From positions 269,519-333,518 of the forward strand of contig WFMF01000189.1 in assembly GCA_011033025.1 (NCBI GenBank): a stretch of DNA of 64,000 nt, given 5' to 3'. Within the stretch, counting starts at the first letter, position 1. Each line of letters starts with the position of its first letter. Below are positions 1 to 17,566 of the stretch, piece after piece. The notes under the pieces were generated by a model. It was not told the DNA's origin, did no database searches, and saw only the letters and a list, made by a program, of their open reading frames with translations. Origin of the DNA: Beroe forskalii. Its lineage: Eukaryota; Ctenophora; Nuda; Beroida; Beroidae. A program made the position numbers and the translations under genes.

Positions 1-3000
1 TTAATTCTGAAGTAAAGTTAAGGATACACGTTCAATTTAATTGAATACCGAAGAAATCCATGATTTACAGTGCACACCATATGAAAAATTATTGTACAGT
101 GTACACTATTGCTTCAGACAGATTATATTTCAAGAAATTTTATCAGGAATAATAAACAAGATTCTCTTATTAAACCAACCATGAAATCTGCCCACAGGCC
201 GTGCTCTTCAGATCATAGTTAATGAATGATCTATAGATTTAAGATTGGTTAAACACGGTTTAGGCAATTAAGACTGATTTTATTTGAAGGAAATAAAACG
301 TTCATGATTGTAATCGGCAATTTGGGAGATATTTAGCTTATCATCACAGGAATTATATGTCAAGTTCAGACTCGGAGAATCCTTATTCAGATCTTAATAG
401 GGCCAAGCAGCGGAAAGGGACCAAGTTGGACATACACGGCGGTGGGTTGTTTGGTTATTAATACGTAGTTCATGTGGCCAATGTATCAAATTAATAAGCT
501 GGAAATTTAACTTCGCGTTTCAGTAATCCGCCGGCCATGTGACGTCACCAAGTACCGCCGCGCTCTACAAAAGACGACGTAACCGGCGGATAACTAATTC
601 GTAAATAAACTGGCACAATAGCAATTTAATGATCCTGTAATGAAACTTTAAGTAGCAAATAATAAACTCGACTGTTTAATTGAGTAGTTCAGACTGTTGC
701 AGGTGGCTACAAAGATGACTCAATGACCACTCTGACATCTCATCATGCAAGAGGTGTACATAAAAACTGAAAAAATGGCACACAACATATTTTTATGCTC
801 ATCACATGCAGGGATAATAATAATAAAATAATAAAAGTGACAAATCGAAGCACCGTGGATTTTATAGCAGCTATTTATTCTGATCCATGTTGGAAGCAGG
901 TGTGTCCGAAGTGGTCACATGGGTAGATTGAGGTGCACTTATCATTGATCAATGAAACAATTATCACACGTTATACATGTCACGTGATAGGTCAAGTGGT
1001 CGTTAATGTTGGTTACGTAGTTTAGGTCATGTTGAACCTCTATCATAATGTGGCACCGAGAGATCGAAAACAATCGATTTTTAGTCGATTTGGAAAAATC
1101 TTGGGAATTTGCTAACACTGTTCCCAGGAGATTCAAGACCCATTAGAGTTCAAGATTCAATCGCAGGTCTACAATCAACTATGACAGATGATCGATGGAT
1201 AATTATTCGGAGGACATTTCGCAGTTCGCACATTGTCCACATTATTTTGACATGTCGTACAAATTAAAATGCACCTGCAAGATACACATTATTTTTTAAA
1301 AGGCATTCCGTACAATGTCCCCATTTTCTTGGAAGACATTTCACAAAATTTCTAAATTATTTTGAGGACATTTGTCACGGCTAGTAGAGCTAGCAAAGCG
1401 CACCTGGACTCACAAAACCACACACAAAAAAGTCTTTAGATGAGGTGGAGGAGTAATGATAAGCGTTCCAATCACACAAAACAATGTCCAATATGTGGTA
1501 AAACACTCGTCAAGATATATTGTCCGGAATTACTACTCGTCAATAAATTACAACTCGTCAATAATTCACAATATAAAGTACATGTAGCGAGTTCTACAGG
1601 ACGTAATCATCATATTTAATTTATTTTCTGATCAAGGTGTCTCCAAGAGATATTTTGAATGGCGCCGATAACGGTCTTAGAATGACTCAAGTACGTATAG
1701 AAATTATTCTCTTTGATTATATTTCAAGCTTAACTGTAACTACTTCATACAATCAATCCACATAACTGGAATTGTGTAATATCCGAAAGCTTCGCCAACC
1801 ATTATTTAGTTAATTTTGTGTGAAATGTGATGTACGACTTTGAAAATTCTCTTTTGTGTCCATTTCATTCGAATAAACTGCGGTCATTCTTCCGGGCCAG
1901 CTGTGCTTTCAGCAACGACAAGACAGTGAGTTTTATGTGGGCACAGGAAATAAAATATACAGTAACACAACATTCGATGGACATAAAGAGAAGATATCGC
2001 CATGGAATTGGGGAGGGGTGCTGGCAAGTATACACATATTTTTAGCAATGGCGGAATTTACTTTTTAATGTCTTTTCAAAGCTTGGAAAAAGTTACTTTT
2101 AATATAGCAAAAATTGGTTCATCATTCAGACGGAAATTCATACGTAAGATAAATTTTACCTGTATTATTTTTGGAAGAAAACCACACCATCCACGAGAAT
2201 AACAAATTCTGGAACTGTTTTTATGAAAGATACGAAAGAAATATTGCTCACGGAATAATGTGCAAAATTATTCCAGTGTGCGGAAGATAGCAACTGATTT
2301 AAAATAAAATTCTGAGAGTGAGCAGAAAACTATCTCAAATATCACGGCACTGATATATAAATTTAAATACTCAAACAGTTGTAAATTTCATTGTGTGTGT
2401 GCTGGAAAGTACTGTGAGTTTGGATGTGGCATGTATCTTAACTACAAGTCTGCTTATCAAGTATAGATTTAAAGAAAGATAATGTACGAGTTGATATCTT
2501 TTTTAATGTACTGCTTGCAAAAATTTTTCAATAGAAGTAAATGAAAAATGTATTGTTTGTTTGGTTGCGAAAGAGATCTTTTGTTGCTACAGTACCTATG
2601 TTTGAGTAAGAAGTTTGAAGACAACTTCCACACTTCAAAGCAACGATAATATTTCTTTGATTTAAATTTCAAACTTTTTAAGATATTTAACCGCTAGCTT
2701 GCTAACCAAAGCTAAGCAAGCATATTTTGTCTAAGATTGAGACACAATTAGGCAGGAAAGTTTGCGGTTGATCTCAATGGACCCTTGAATGGTCAAAAAC
2801 CACTGGTCAACGAAACTGTGACGAAAGTTGATGAAGTGGGAAAATTTTACAAGAAAAAATTAAATACTGATTGTTGCTAAACAAAAAAGCATTTAAAATA
2901 TTTAAATTTTTCAAAGCTAAACATACTGTTTGACTATCCAAGTTAGGATTTTTATTTTGTTATGTTATGATCATAAACATTGGAAATTAAAAGTTGAAAC

Positions 3001-4619
3001 ATCAATAGCACTTGAACCAGAGTAAGTAATCTTAAATACAGAATATTACCATATCAAAGCATTATTACCGAAGTATGAACGATCATGTTGCAAAAAATAA
3101 TATTCTATTACATGAACATCGGATAACCTTAAAACTATTTGTAATTTGTAAAGTCGTAAGCATGAACCGAAAGGTTCAGAGAGAAGCCAAAGATACATAC
3201 AGACACTTAAATACCTAAGTACCATCTTACCAAGTGAAATTAGTATTACCCGGCAACATGCAGGCCCAGCGACCTATTAGGAAGGGTCTCTACAACTTAT
3301 CTACATGGAATGGGGAGGATGACGTCATTATCAGGGTTTAAGCTGGACAATAGATTACAGAAAATCGTCCAGTTTCCGAGTGAGACCTTCTTTAAAATCA
3401 TCCAAGGATCTTGCAACACACGCACAATTTAACATCTCCACCAACCAGAACAACAAACACTGTACACCCTGTAGTATATAGCTCTTTTCATGAGATCATC
3501 CAATCATCTGGATTATTCCATATTAGGAATGTGCGCGGGGCATGGTTATACCATATAAGGGCATTGAGTTCAGTATGATCAATCTGGATCAAGCTGCTAC
3601 GACATGTTCATTAATTTGAAGCTTGATGTGGGAGACATAGTAGAGTGCTAGTACGACATGCTAGCATGATTTGAATTCAGTAAATTAGTAAGTCAGTACG
3701 ACAAATTAAAAAATGGTTTTTCGTCTAAGTAGTGCACTCAACAAAAGTTTTTGCCTAATATCGATATTTTTTCAAGTATAGCCCATAAATTTACAATAAG
3801 AATGGAAAGGTATTGAAAGTTGCGAAAGTGCAAGACTCCCGACCATAGACAGTGCAGCTACATACAGTTGACAGGGATAGAAAAGTATTCCTTGAGGAGT
3901 TGGGGGAATACAGTCGGCACAAGGGTCTATGGTACATGCCTCACCATAGCATGTCATAGGCAAACAAAAAGACGAAAATATGGAGTTGCATGGTGAGATG
4001 TATTGCTGGAGTGTACGTGAAGACACTAAGAACAGTTATAATGGCTCAGTCTAATGGGTTTCTGTTGAGCTTTCTTACCCTGGAGCAACAAAAAGAAACA
4101 AACAGGCGTACAGTACTATAACAGTAGCATTGTATGTGCGTCAAATGAAGCAGTGTTTGTATAACTTTCAAATGAGAAACTTTGACACAGAAAAAAACTA
4201 CAGACAATATGACCCGCTACTACGCCCAAAATATATGGTTTATTATCGTCATTAATTATTGAGAAATATTGATAATGACATCAAGGTGACCGCCGAGTGA
4301 TCACAAGTCTCTTTTATTGTTTGAACGCAAACCATTGTACCTCTTGTATATTTAACACGCCTACGCCATAGCGACGCAATACGAAATAATATATACTGCA
4401 AAGCGTAAAGATGTGAGCCTCAGAGTTGGATTAAAACAAAGCTTGAAACGTTCGGTCATTGGTAAGAGATACAATGGCAGCGTGTGTGCGTTCGTACTGT
4501 GTGTATACTCGCAGAACTAGAACTGTTTTGTACAGGTGTTTCAGATTATTAAGCTCTTGTTTGAAGTAAGCGATGGTTGATTTTTACAGATATTCGGTCG
4601 AAAACCTGTTTCGCGTCTA
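1..4619. other. Intergenic, no gene recognised
   Basis: AT-rich sequence with only short open frames that show no domain, splice pattern or codon bias I can recognise. It holds a GC-richer patch near 525-590 with inverted arms ATCCGCCGG/CCGGCGGAT around a TGACGTCA motif, a short AACTCGTCAATAA tandem near 1530-1570, and another TGACGTCA at 3320-3327. No RNA gene was seen. Confidence 0.6.
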
Positions 4620-4905
4620 TTTGTGCGTTAGTTTACGGTTTTTTGCTGTTTTTGCGTCTGTTTGAGCGCCTGTTGGTGCGTCCATAAGCGTGTGTAGTGT
4701 ATTGTGTAGTTATACACTACCAATGATCCAGGGGCGGCGTCTGTGTGTGCGTTAGTTTACTGTTTCAGTTCTGCGCCTGTTCGTGCGCTAGCTTTCTGTT
4801 CGTGCGTCTGTAAGTACTTCAGTTCACTGTCCGTGTGTTTGTGCGATTGTCAGTGTGTGTAGCGTAGTGTGTAGGTATACACTACCAATGATCCAGGCGA
4901 GACAC
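4620..4905. repeat. Direct duplication of a GT-rich ~160-bp unit
   Basis: Two diverged direct copies lie back to back. Both contain a GTGTGTAG-type run followed by TATACACTACCAATGATCCAG (positions about 4709-4731 and 4875-4897), preceded by a TG-rich stretch with GTGCGTTAGTTTACTGTT-like words. This looks like a local duplication rather than a known element. Confidence 0.6.
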
Positions 4906-7195
4906 CAGGTGTGAGTTGAGATGATAACTCATTATACACACCTCTCAGAGTGAGCGGGACGTTTTTCAGGAGTCTGCACATCTTTAGAGTATAGTAGGCG
5001 GTTTAACGAGTGACGTCACTAGCTGGGTTTTTGATGGTGAATTGATGACGTTCCATTGGGGATTTCTTGGAGCGCGACTTATATGAATTGGTTGCAGTAC
5101 CGGCCTAGTTCTATGATCTATTTCTTTAATTCATAGACCTAATTCTGCTGCTGTGAGATGCTAGTTGGCAGCATCTTACGGAAGAAAAACAATGAGGAAT
5201 AGAGGAATGCCAATTGGCACCTTGAGTAATGAGTAATGGCGCAAAAAGCCAAAAATACAACTTTGGGGAATGCAGGGATGGCAACTCAGAAAATGAGAGA
5301 AAAGAAACATATTGAGAAATGCGAGAAAAAGGAATCCGAGGTCAGAATTAGAAAACAGGGCGATGGATGAAAAGAGTCAAGAGAAAAGAGGGGAAAATAA
5401 ATACCATCAGATAAAGTTTGCTTGAAGGAGAGACTTCCAGTTAACTACCTATATAATCGAGATATAAAACAGCCAGTGTGCGCAGCTGTTTACAGACAAT
5501 GATAGGGCGGGCAGATGATCAGATGCAATATCTGATGATATTAAGAAGTTGAGCAACACTGCAGTAATTAGACCATATATGGAAGTATGATCGTTATTTT
5601 GTGTTTATATAACTTCAGGTGCGTTCTTCTAGGAATGACGGATGGGTTCGTGGTTTTCTTCTTCGAGCAGAAAATATGACCATGAAAAATTCTGTTTCAG
5701 AGTCATTGCGTCAACTTTGTCAACTTGCGTCAACCTAGTACTGAAAAATCAAGACAACAAAATGAATAATATGTTTAAATATGGTGGAAATGTTATTAAG
5801 GTCAAAGAAAGACATTATGAGGAAACTAAAGTGAAAGGAAAATGACGTGTACATTATTAGGAATCACGACACTTTCACATTAGGATTCGGTCACTCCCTT
5901 CACAAGTAAAACTATCATTGAATCATGTACTGACATTAAAAAGCTTCAGAGCCTCCAAAAGTCTACAATTTAACATATACAAATGCATCACGCATCATGT
6001 ACATTAAAAAGAATACAATGTATAGAGTAATTCAGGGTTATTTCAGGGCCATTATTTAAATAAATTCAAAATAAGTTAATAAATCTGCTACCCACTCGCT
6101 TCGCGGGTATTTGTATCCTAATTATTAATTAGAGTGCATAATAATGTATCCTAATTCCCACTAATCAGATTGTTCTAATCGCAACCTGCCATTACTATGT
6201 ATCATCTATTGCTCTAGAAAATAGGCTATATTACGTCAGTAATACACCATTTGAAATTGTCATAAGGACCTAACTCACAACCTCTCACTGTTAACACACG
6301 ACTTGTTACAGCCCCGGCAGCTGGTTGGACCGACAACCCACGGCTTGTAGTGATATGTGCTGCTGAAGTAACCAGTGAAAGAGGAGGAATCTCATAGTCA
6401 CCAGACAGAAGATTCCCATAACTTTTGGGAATTCTATACTAGGTCATACTTTAACCATGACAGTATGCCACCAAATAAGGTATGGCCCGTTTTATTTCGT
6501 TCCGAATGAATTCCATTGGGATCAGTAAGGAAGTTTTAAGCCACATTTTAATCACTCATCCGGGAGTAGCTAAATGCTTCGCTCTATGATTTCTAATTGA
6601 CAGGGATGTTGTTTCATTTCACTTCAAGTAAGGAAATACAAGTTACAACCTTGGACTTATTAAAGGGTTAGTCCATTGTAACTGGTACAATTTAAACGTA
6701 TGCTCAGCATGTTATTAGCCTGAAATATATAATGCAAGGAGATTTAAATGGGGTGTATCTCAAGCAATGAATCGCAGGCAAAATTGGCGTGTTTTATAAA
6801 ATCCATGACGAATCATTGAATCAAACAGAGCTGATAACAAACATCCCCAATCCCGATCAACCTCCGAAATGAAATTGCTTTCTATCAGCTTCACTTATTC
6901 AAATAGGTCTGACGGGAAGTAAAAAGGACCGCAATGAACAGACAAAAGAGTGAAGTAAGCTCATTAGTAAAAATAAAATTCCCTGAATGGAATGCTGGTG
7001 GACAGATGGCCGCAGTACAAGTGACTCAAGACAATTTGTACCAATTTCCTTAAACACACCAGGGCACGCATCAGGGGGTAATTTTATCGTTTCTAATTCA
7101 TCTCGTGCACAGATACAAAGTGGCTGCACACGAAGTAATGCATTAGGAAATATTACTTTTCCTGTGTTATTGGATCTAGGGCAGATTAACAGTGG
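4906..7195. other. Intergenic, no gene recognised
   Basis: No supported gene. A TGACGTCA palindrome sits at 5011-5018 in a context shared with 3,320, 25,478 and 26,386. Short open frames at 5,642 and 6,987 lack any recognisable feature. Confidence 0.55.
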
Positions 7196-7297
7196 CAGTT
7201 CGAACTGCAGTTTTGTGTGCGCGGCGTAAGACAGGTTATCTATATGTCTTTACGCCGCAAAAACTTACGCCGCGCACACAAAACTGCAGTTAGAACT
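7196..7297. repeat. Long hairpin, 35-bp arms
   Basis: Positions 7196-7230 and 7263-7297 are reverse complements with a single mismatch near the outer end; a 32-base loop separates them. The arms are unusually GC-rich (GCGCGGCGTAAG) for this AT-rich region. It could be a small palindromic transposon remnant; no target duplication was identified. Confidence 0.85.
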
Positions 7298-9066
7298 GTC
7301 ACCGTGAGACGACTAAGATGGAACTAGAAAGTTACATAAATCAAAGCTTTGGAGAAATCTGTACTAAACGATAACTTTTCGAAGGAGAACGATCGTCGCA
7401 TGACAGATATGAACCACTGCCCACTAAAATTGTACCCAATACCTATCTGATATGTGCCTACTGCGTACACAGGCTACGGATGTACAATAAAAATAATAAA
7501 TATATAAAAACGTGAAGACCTCATCGGATTTGCGAAGGGCAAGGCAGTCAACGACTTTAACAGCCATATGACCATGAGATTGCCAAGATAGAGAGGTATT
7601 ATACGGTTTACACCCGATGTCGTAAAATGTAGGAGGTTTTAGGTGTCAGTAATGCGTTACATTAAGATCTGATAGTGAAATCATCTATTACGCCAATTGA
7701 TTACACGTAGTGAATAATCAAATTGCGGGCAGATTGCGGGGCCGTGCGATAGTTAGAATATCTGATTAGAAGAAATTGTAGATTATCGGTAATTTTAGTA
7801 ATAAAGATTGGATTTGATATTGGATTTAACATTGATAATAATCATATGGATGTGAAAATTTTAGACAAAAAACATTTTTTTTGTGATTGAATGAAGCCAA
7901 GAATTTACGGTAGAAGGATCGATCACGGGAATTTGCGTACAAAGAAAAGCAAAATATTCAATATCACATGAATCGAATTCACAATATTCATGTCTCCACA
8001 CATCGTAAATATTGTATAAGTGCTTGATAAGTACACACGATTTCTCTAATCTCTTCAATCTATCTTTAACCCGTAGAAGGCGGAGGATTGGCCAATCAGA
8101 ACGAAGTATTTTATGATCATGCACGCTGATTGGTTGAGTAATGCATGCTGCGGATAAACTAACTAATGCTACGAAGTACTGGATGGATTGTGATCATTGG
8201 TTGGGAAGGGGCAGATTCCTATAGCAGGTGTGAGGGGGTGATTCAAATTATTACCCACCATGAGGTGTGGTAAAAATGAGAAGGGGAGGGGGCTTAAATC
8301 GAAACCATGGCCCTGCCATTACTTTGTTAATTATTTTATTAAATTCCATGACAAACTGTTAATTAACTGTTCTTCTACATGTTAATTTATATCAAAATGG
8401 GGCTGAAGCCTTTTAATGCTTCATGGTGTTGCACAGCTGTTTGTAAAACTTGAAAGTTAACTCTAGTCGGATCAATGTGAAGCACCCATGCGCCTGTGCC
8501 TAGTGCAACCTTTCTCGCGCTCGATATCACATATCATTATACGTTTAAACAAAACAAACAACAAAAAATTTAACCGCATATATCGAGTAACGCAATAACA
8601 ATGACCTATTACTATAACATTCCCACACGGACAAGTCATCCTATGTCTGACGTCATCAACTCACCATTCTAAACCATGATAATGACGCCAATCTCCCCCG
8701 CCTATTTCCAGCAGGCAAGGTACTCACACACACTCACACACATCACATGATATGCTACCACATAATCCGAACCTGAAGTGCCCAGGGACTAAGTGAATAG
8801 TGGGCGGTAAATAGTGACTTCTTTATCATGATTTAAGGAGGATGATTGATTAGAAAATACGTCTATTTTTCATACCTTAATAAGGTTGGTAAGTAGCCAA
8901 ATAACATTGTTTATACCCTTATAGTTCACACACTCCGAATGCATAGCGACGCAGTACTTATTAGTGATGGAGTCTCTGGATTATTATACACACTACATTA
9001 ATATTTATTAGCTCGTGAATAGGGCAAATACTGGATGTTTTATTGGAGAATCAAATAACACACCTT
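7298..9066. other. Intergenic, no gene recognised
   Basis: No supported gene or RNA. Contains a TGACGTCA motif near 8,648 in inverted relation to the dispersed TGACGTCA-centred repeats elsewhere in the window. Confidence 0.5.
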
Positions 9067-9093
9067 CTTTATACTCCAATTTGGAGTATAAAG
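9067..9093. repeat. Perfect 27-nt palindrome
   Basis: CTTTATACTCCAA and its exact reverse complement are separated by one base. Function unknown. Confidence 0.9.
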
Positions 9094-9215
9094 GAACTGT
9101 GTTGATCAGTATTGGCAAGAAGTAGTTGCGACTGATGAGGAGATGAAGTGGTTTATTTGACTTGTTTGATGAAACAAGCAAGCCTCTAGGAATGAAGATC
9201 ACAGACGACACTTAG

Positions 9216-9265
9216 ATTCGTTAAAGGATTAAAGTACGCGATTCGTTAAAGGATTAAAGTACGCG
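9216..9265. repeat. 25-bp unit repeated twice exactly
   Basis: Positions 9216-9240 and 9241-9265 are identical 25-bp units (ATTCGTTAAAGG...TACGCG) immediately before the retroposed insert at 9,288. Confidence 0.9.
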
Positions 9266-9287
9266 ACAGAATTGCGCTAAACAAGAT

Positions 9288-10113
9288 TTTTTTTTTTTTT
9301 TTTTTTCGGGCAATATTCACTGACTACCCCTCCCCTTGTGGGGTGATGGCAGCCTCCAGCACGGAGAGCTCGACTGGAACTCACCTGGCTGCACTCGAGC
9401 CCCTTACCGGGCACCAGGTGATGATACCCTGACGGGTACCAATTGAGCGGGGCGCCCCTCCGAAGATTGACTACCTTGATCCCTTGGTAAGTGTGGCTGA
9501 AAAGCCTGTCCCTCTAACTCTGGGTGCTAAATCACCAGGTTAGGTCGTGCAGGAACTATCTGTGATACTGTTTATTGAATGTTTTGTATTCCTTGTTATA
9601 ATAGTGGGATTATAGCAGTTTTCGGGAGATAATTTGATTCGTGATTTATTTTGATGTTTGTGATAGTATTGGTGAGCCGTTATCGGTGGTTACTGGTTCC
9701 GCTAGCTGCATATCATCTAGTATCTGTGTAAGTGAGTATATATGATTGGTTACTTTTGGCAGTGAAAGTTATTTAACGTCGGAGATAAGAGATTATTGAG
9801 CAAGTATTGTGGCGATACTCAGGAAACAATGCACACGACTAGGTAGAAGACTGCAACAGTGCTTTCTACTCCAGAGATTGTAATGCCTGCCCTGTAGGTT
9901 GCTAAGAACAAAAAGATATAACCCCATAAGGAGGCCATAATGGCATCATGACGGTCATCATGAAGACATCATGGCAGGATGGGGAGATCAGAGTTTACTG
10001 AGATCTTAAAATGACTCTAGGGATGAAGAATCTTTAGAGAATGACCGTCTGGTCCTAATTCTGCTGTCATCCTAAAGTTCTATTATAGAGTCAGGGGTGT
10101 GATGTGAGATCTT
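9288..10113 (-). mobile_element. Retroposed insert with poly(A) tail and 13-bp TSD
   Basis: The sequence CGCTAAACAAGAT occurs at 9275-9287 and again at 10114-10126, bracketing 826 bp. Directly after the left copy is an uninterrupted T tract of about 19 (a poly(A) tail on the minus strand). A tail next to one of two long direct flanking repeats is the signature of LINE-mediated retroposition (established). The body has no long open frame, so it may be a SINE, a 5'-truncated LINE or a retrocopy of a noncoding transcript. The half nearest the tail (9,310-9,550) is GC-richer than its surroundings. I do not recognise the family. Confidence 0.85.
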
Positions 10114-10126
10114 CGCTAAACAAGAT

Positions 10127-11240
10127 GAATTAGGAATATTAAACTTAAAGTGGACGTAGCAACGGTAAACGAACTAAATTTCAAATGTTCTCCGAAGACC
10201 AGTGAAATTGGACACAACACGAAAGCTTAAATTAATAAATTTTGCGTTAGATTTGTCCAGCTAGATACAGAACCAGTCCCTAACTTCAGCTCATCATGTT
10301 ATAATATGAGCTGAACATATCACTACGATGAATGACAAACAGCAAGATGTTTACATACACAATACAGTGGTTCGTCTAGTATAAATGTTGCTATCACTGT
10401 ATATACTTAATACTGAGATATTATAGGCTACTGCGGTAAATAAAGGAAACATTTGGCGGAATTTTCTTATTAACTGTGTTATACAAGCAAATCAGGACTG
10501 CATATCTTACAGTCCATGATATTGAAAGCCGAAAAATATCCGCTATCTAGCGTAGATAATCGATCAATCAGGTAACTGGATTCGAGGAATCGGGGATTAT
10601 AGGTTCTATATGGGATCTACATTTTTAGGGGTTTTACGGGGACTAAAAAAAAGAGAGTGTGTTGATAGCAAAAAGTGTCTAATCCTACTTAAAAAGAACA
10701 GATTTAACTGAATTCACGAATAATAATTATAAGATTTCAGGAAACAATAGTAATGAAATGCAACAGTCAACTCACCTTCCGAGATATAAGTCGAGTCTTT
10801 CGATACACTTCCAATTAAACTCATTCTGATTTCAAAGCAACATTCACGATCACCTTAAGCTGCTGAAACGACTAAAAAATTGTTGGCAAATCAAAGAATA
10901 AAATTAAACTCCAAAAAAACTCCGATCCAAAAGTAAAGTTACTCTTGAAATTCGCTCTTTCCTTGGAGCAAAGCATATGTTCTATTTTAATGCGAGCCAG
11001 GGCGGTGCTGCGCACGAATGAAATGTGGTTGATGATGACGTCATCATCAGAGTAAAGAGTGATAAACTGATGGCGTCCAGCAGCCTATTTTTACACACAA
11101 ATTTAAGAGAGACTATATATATTTTTCATGCGGACGAGTGGCATTATATATAGTGCGCTAGGTGGGGTAATATATATGTTTAAAAGGGAGCTAAGTGGGG
11201 GAAATATATTAGGATCTGAGGCGGCGAATGATCTGCCTTA
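10127..11240. other. Intergenic, no gene recognised
   Basis: No supported gene. Includes a TGACGTCATCATCA motif near 11,036 and TATATA-rich sequence near 11,115-11,190. Confidence 0.5.
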
Positions 11241-12250
11241 AAATGAAACATTATCGAATTGAAACTATTGACAATGGGGGGGGAGGCTTTGAAATTGACC
11301 CCAGAAGTGGAATATTATTAGAATAATTAAAGAAAACATATGTTTTTCAGATATGTAATCTCTGACTTCAGAGAGTGTAAGTCGTTGAACTCGATCCCTC
11401 TAGGTCACAGCTGCCTGAAGTTGGGTTACGAGAAATCATTAATATGATGATATTGTCGTAAATCACTTAATTATGAAATATACCAAAGGTAATGGTCTTA
11501 TAACAATCAAAATAATACCATAAAAAACTTTCTCATTGAAACATTATCGAATTGAAAGTTGTGATAATGGGGGGGGGGGGGTTAAGTCTTTGAGATTGAC
11601 CCCAGGAAAAAAGCATATTTTTTTCGATATCGTAATCTCTGAATTCTGAGAGTCTTTGAACTCGATGTCACTGCCACCTAAAGTTGGGTTACGAGAAATC
11701 ATGAAGATCATGTTTTTTTTTAGATCACTGGATCATAAAAATAGGAATCAAAAAATAGGAATAAAAAATCATGAAAATACCTAAGTTAATGGTCTTATAA
11801 CAAGAAGTCAGAATAATAAAAATAACTTTCCCATTGCCCAATACTTGACACACTCGGAAGCCCGTAAGACTGTTTTAACCTGAACGGCAATCTATTCTAG
11901 CGAAATATTTTGGCAGAACAGATTTATCAAAATGAATCATTATCGAATTGAAAATTGTGATAATGGGGGGGAATCTAAATTGAAATTGACCCCAGGAGTG
12001 GTAAATTAGATGTTTCTTTTTTTGATATCGCAATTTCTGAATTCTGAGAGTGTTAGTCGTTGAACTCGATGTCTCCAAGTCACAGCCATCTGAAGTTTGG
12101 TTATGAGAAATTATGAAGATCATGATATTGTCGTAGATCACTGAATTATTAAATATAGTTTGGGTGATGATCAAATAGGGGGGGGGGGGTAATAACAAGA
12201 AATCAAAATAATTCGATAGGTACAGAACTTTCCCATTGTCCAATACTTGA
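11241..12250. repeat. Three diverged direct repeats of ~295-395 bp
   Basis: Copies begin near 11,241, 11,535 and 11,930. Each starts with ATTATCGAATTGAAA, then a G homopolymer run of 7-10, then a TTGACCCCAG word, then a block ending near GTTACGAGAAATCAT. The second and third copies continue into a shared GTCTTATAACAA/CCCATTG...AATACTTGACA end. Noncoding; the poly-G tracts vary between copies. Confidence 0.8.
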
Positions 12251-12434
12251 CAAAGTTGGAAGCCGGTAAGACCGTTTCAACCTGAACAGCAAACTATTCT
12301 AACGAAATATGTAGAGAGAATAGAATTCCACATCATGAGCACAAGTCGTCGGTCTTCGACTGTGCACTGTGGTGTATTCAGTACTATAGAACCCTCTGCA
12401 GTTTTCATGCGGGTCTATAATATATAGACACTTG

Positions 12435-12537
12435 CCTGATCGGGTCCATATTGGTTTAGACCGCAATAGGCTCGAGGCCAAACCGGATACCACCGGGCTT
12501 ACGCCCTCGGGCAGTATCCCAAAATGGACCCGATAGG
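12435..12537. mobile_element. ~100-bp MITE-like element, copy 1
   Basis: Inverted ends: left CCTGATCGGGTCCAT, right ATGGACCCGATAGG. A second copy at 25,864-25,960 shares both ends and the TCTAAACCGGATAC / GTATCCCAAAATGG interior words. The short length and inverted ends suggest a non-autonomous DNA element; I did not resolve the target duplication. Confidence 0.65.
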
Positions 12538-13004
12538 CGTATTCAGTTTTATAGACGATAGAATATGCCATATGGTGGATATCAGATATTTACCAATCCG
12601 ATCACTGCAACTAATGAATACAAGTATATAATTTTGGGAACATTATATTTTATGAGACATTATAATAACAATAGCAACGTCCTACAACACACGACTGAAT
12701 TCTACTGAGGTTCAATTTGGATTTCATGAACACAAGGATATATATAAAGCAAAAACTTGCCTAATTTTCAAGAGGCGAAAATTTTGAAAACTACGCACGA
12801 GCAAAAACGTTTGAAGAGAAGTTGATTGAAGAATAATTTTTTCTTACCTGATCTGTTATAACTGACCGATAGACTTTTTATAGCTCGATTGATAATTTCA
12901 AGTATTAACGCTGCATAGCACAAGTTCGAAACATAAAGTCATCTGTGGATCCTGTGCTATAATACAAACAAATACAATTCATATAGTTTGGCACAAGTCC
13001 AGAG
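12538..13004. other. 3' flank of the PSMC4-like gene
   Basis: AT-rich DNA downstream of the minus-strand stop codon at 13005-13007. No clear AATAAA on the minus strand could be assigned. Nothing else was seen. Confidence 0.5.
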
Positions 13005-16919
<3,915 letters not shown>

Positions 16920-17099
16920 GGTACCTCAAAGATTCAAAGGCTGAGTAGGAAGTTTACAAAATTTCAATGAAACAAGACAAGGGTTTGCAACCAATATTAT
17001 TGGCGATAAATTATCGCCGATAAAACATGAAAGATAATTTTCAGTTATCGGCGAAAAAATCTGACCTATAATACCGACAATTTAATTACCCCGACTTCA
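16920..17099 (-). promoter_or_regulatory. Presumed 5' region of the PSMC4-like gene
   Basis: Immediately upstream of the start codon (16917-16919). It contains a perfect 17-nt palindrome GGCGATAAATTATCGCC at 16994-17010 and further TTATCGGCG words nearby. No TATA box or initiator can be assigned; the promoter role is inferred from position only. Confidence 0.3.
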
Positions 17100-17325
17100 T
17101 TTTTCCCTGGCACCACTAAACCCTGGCACCACTCAACTCTGACACCACTTTATCCAGAAACCATTAAGCCCTGACGGCAAGTTTCCCTGACACCACTTTG
17201 CCCTGACACCACTTTGTCCTGACACCACTTTGCCCTGACACCACTTTGCCTTGACACCACTTTACCCTGACAACATTTCACCCTGAAACCATTAAGCCCT
17301 GATGGCAGTTTTCCCTGACAAAACC
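17100..17325. repeat. 16-bp minisatellite, CCCTGACACCACTTTG
   Basis: About 13 degenerate units. The central five (about 17190-17270) are nearly identical; flanking units vary (CCCTGGCACCACTAAA, CCCTGATGGCAGTTTT). Noncoding. Confidence 0.9.
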
Positions 17326-17566
17326 CCTAAGTAAAACTAAGCATTTAAATAATAGTAGATTTAAATAATAGTAGATACTTGCAATTACAACACAACACAA
17401 ATTAACTAAGGTCCCCTTCCCAGCAGGTGCACAATGTCACAAGGTGAGAGATTTGTTAGTTAAATGTTTGTTCGAAATACCTAGCAAGACATAATAAGAT
17501 TAAAGAAGACATAAATATTCATAGTTAGTGAAAGGGTAGATTATGAAAGCAGTGAAACTTTAGCTA

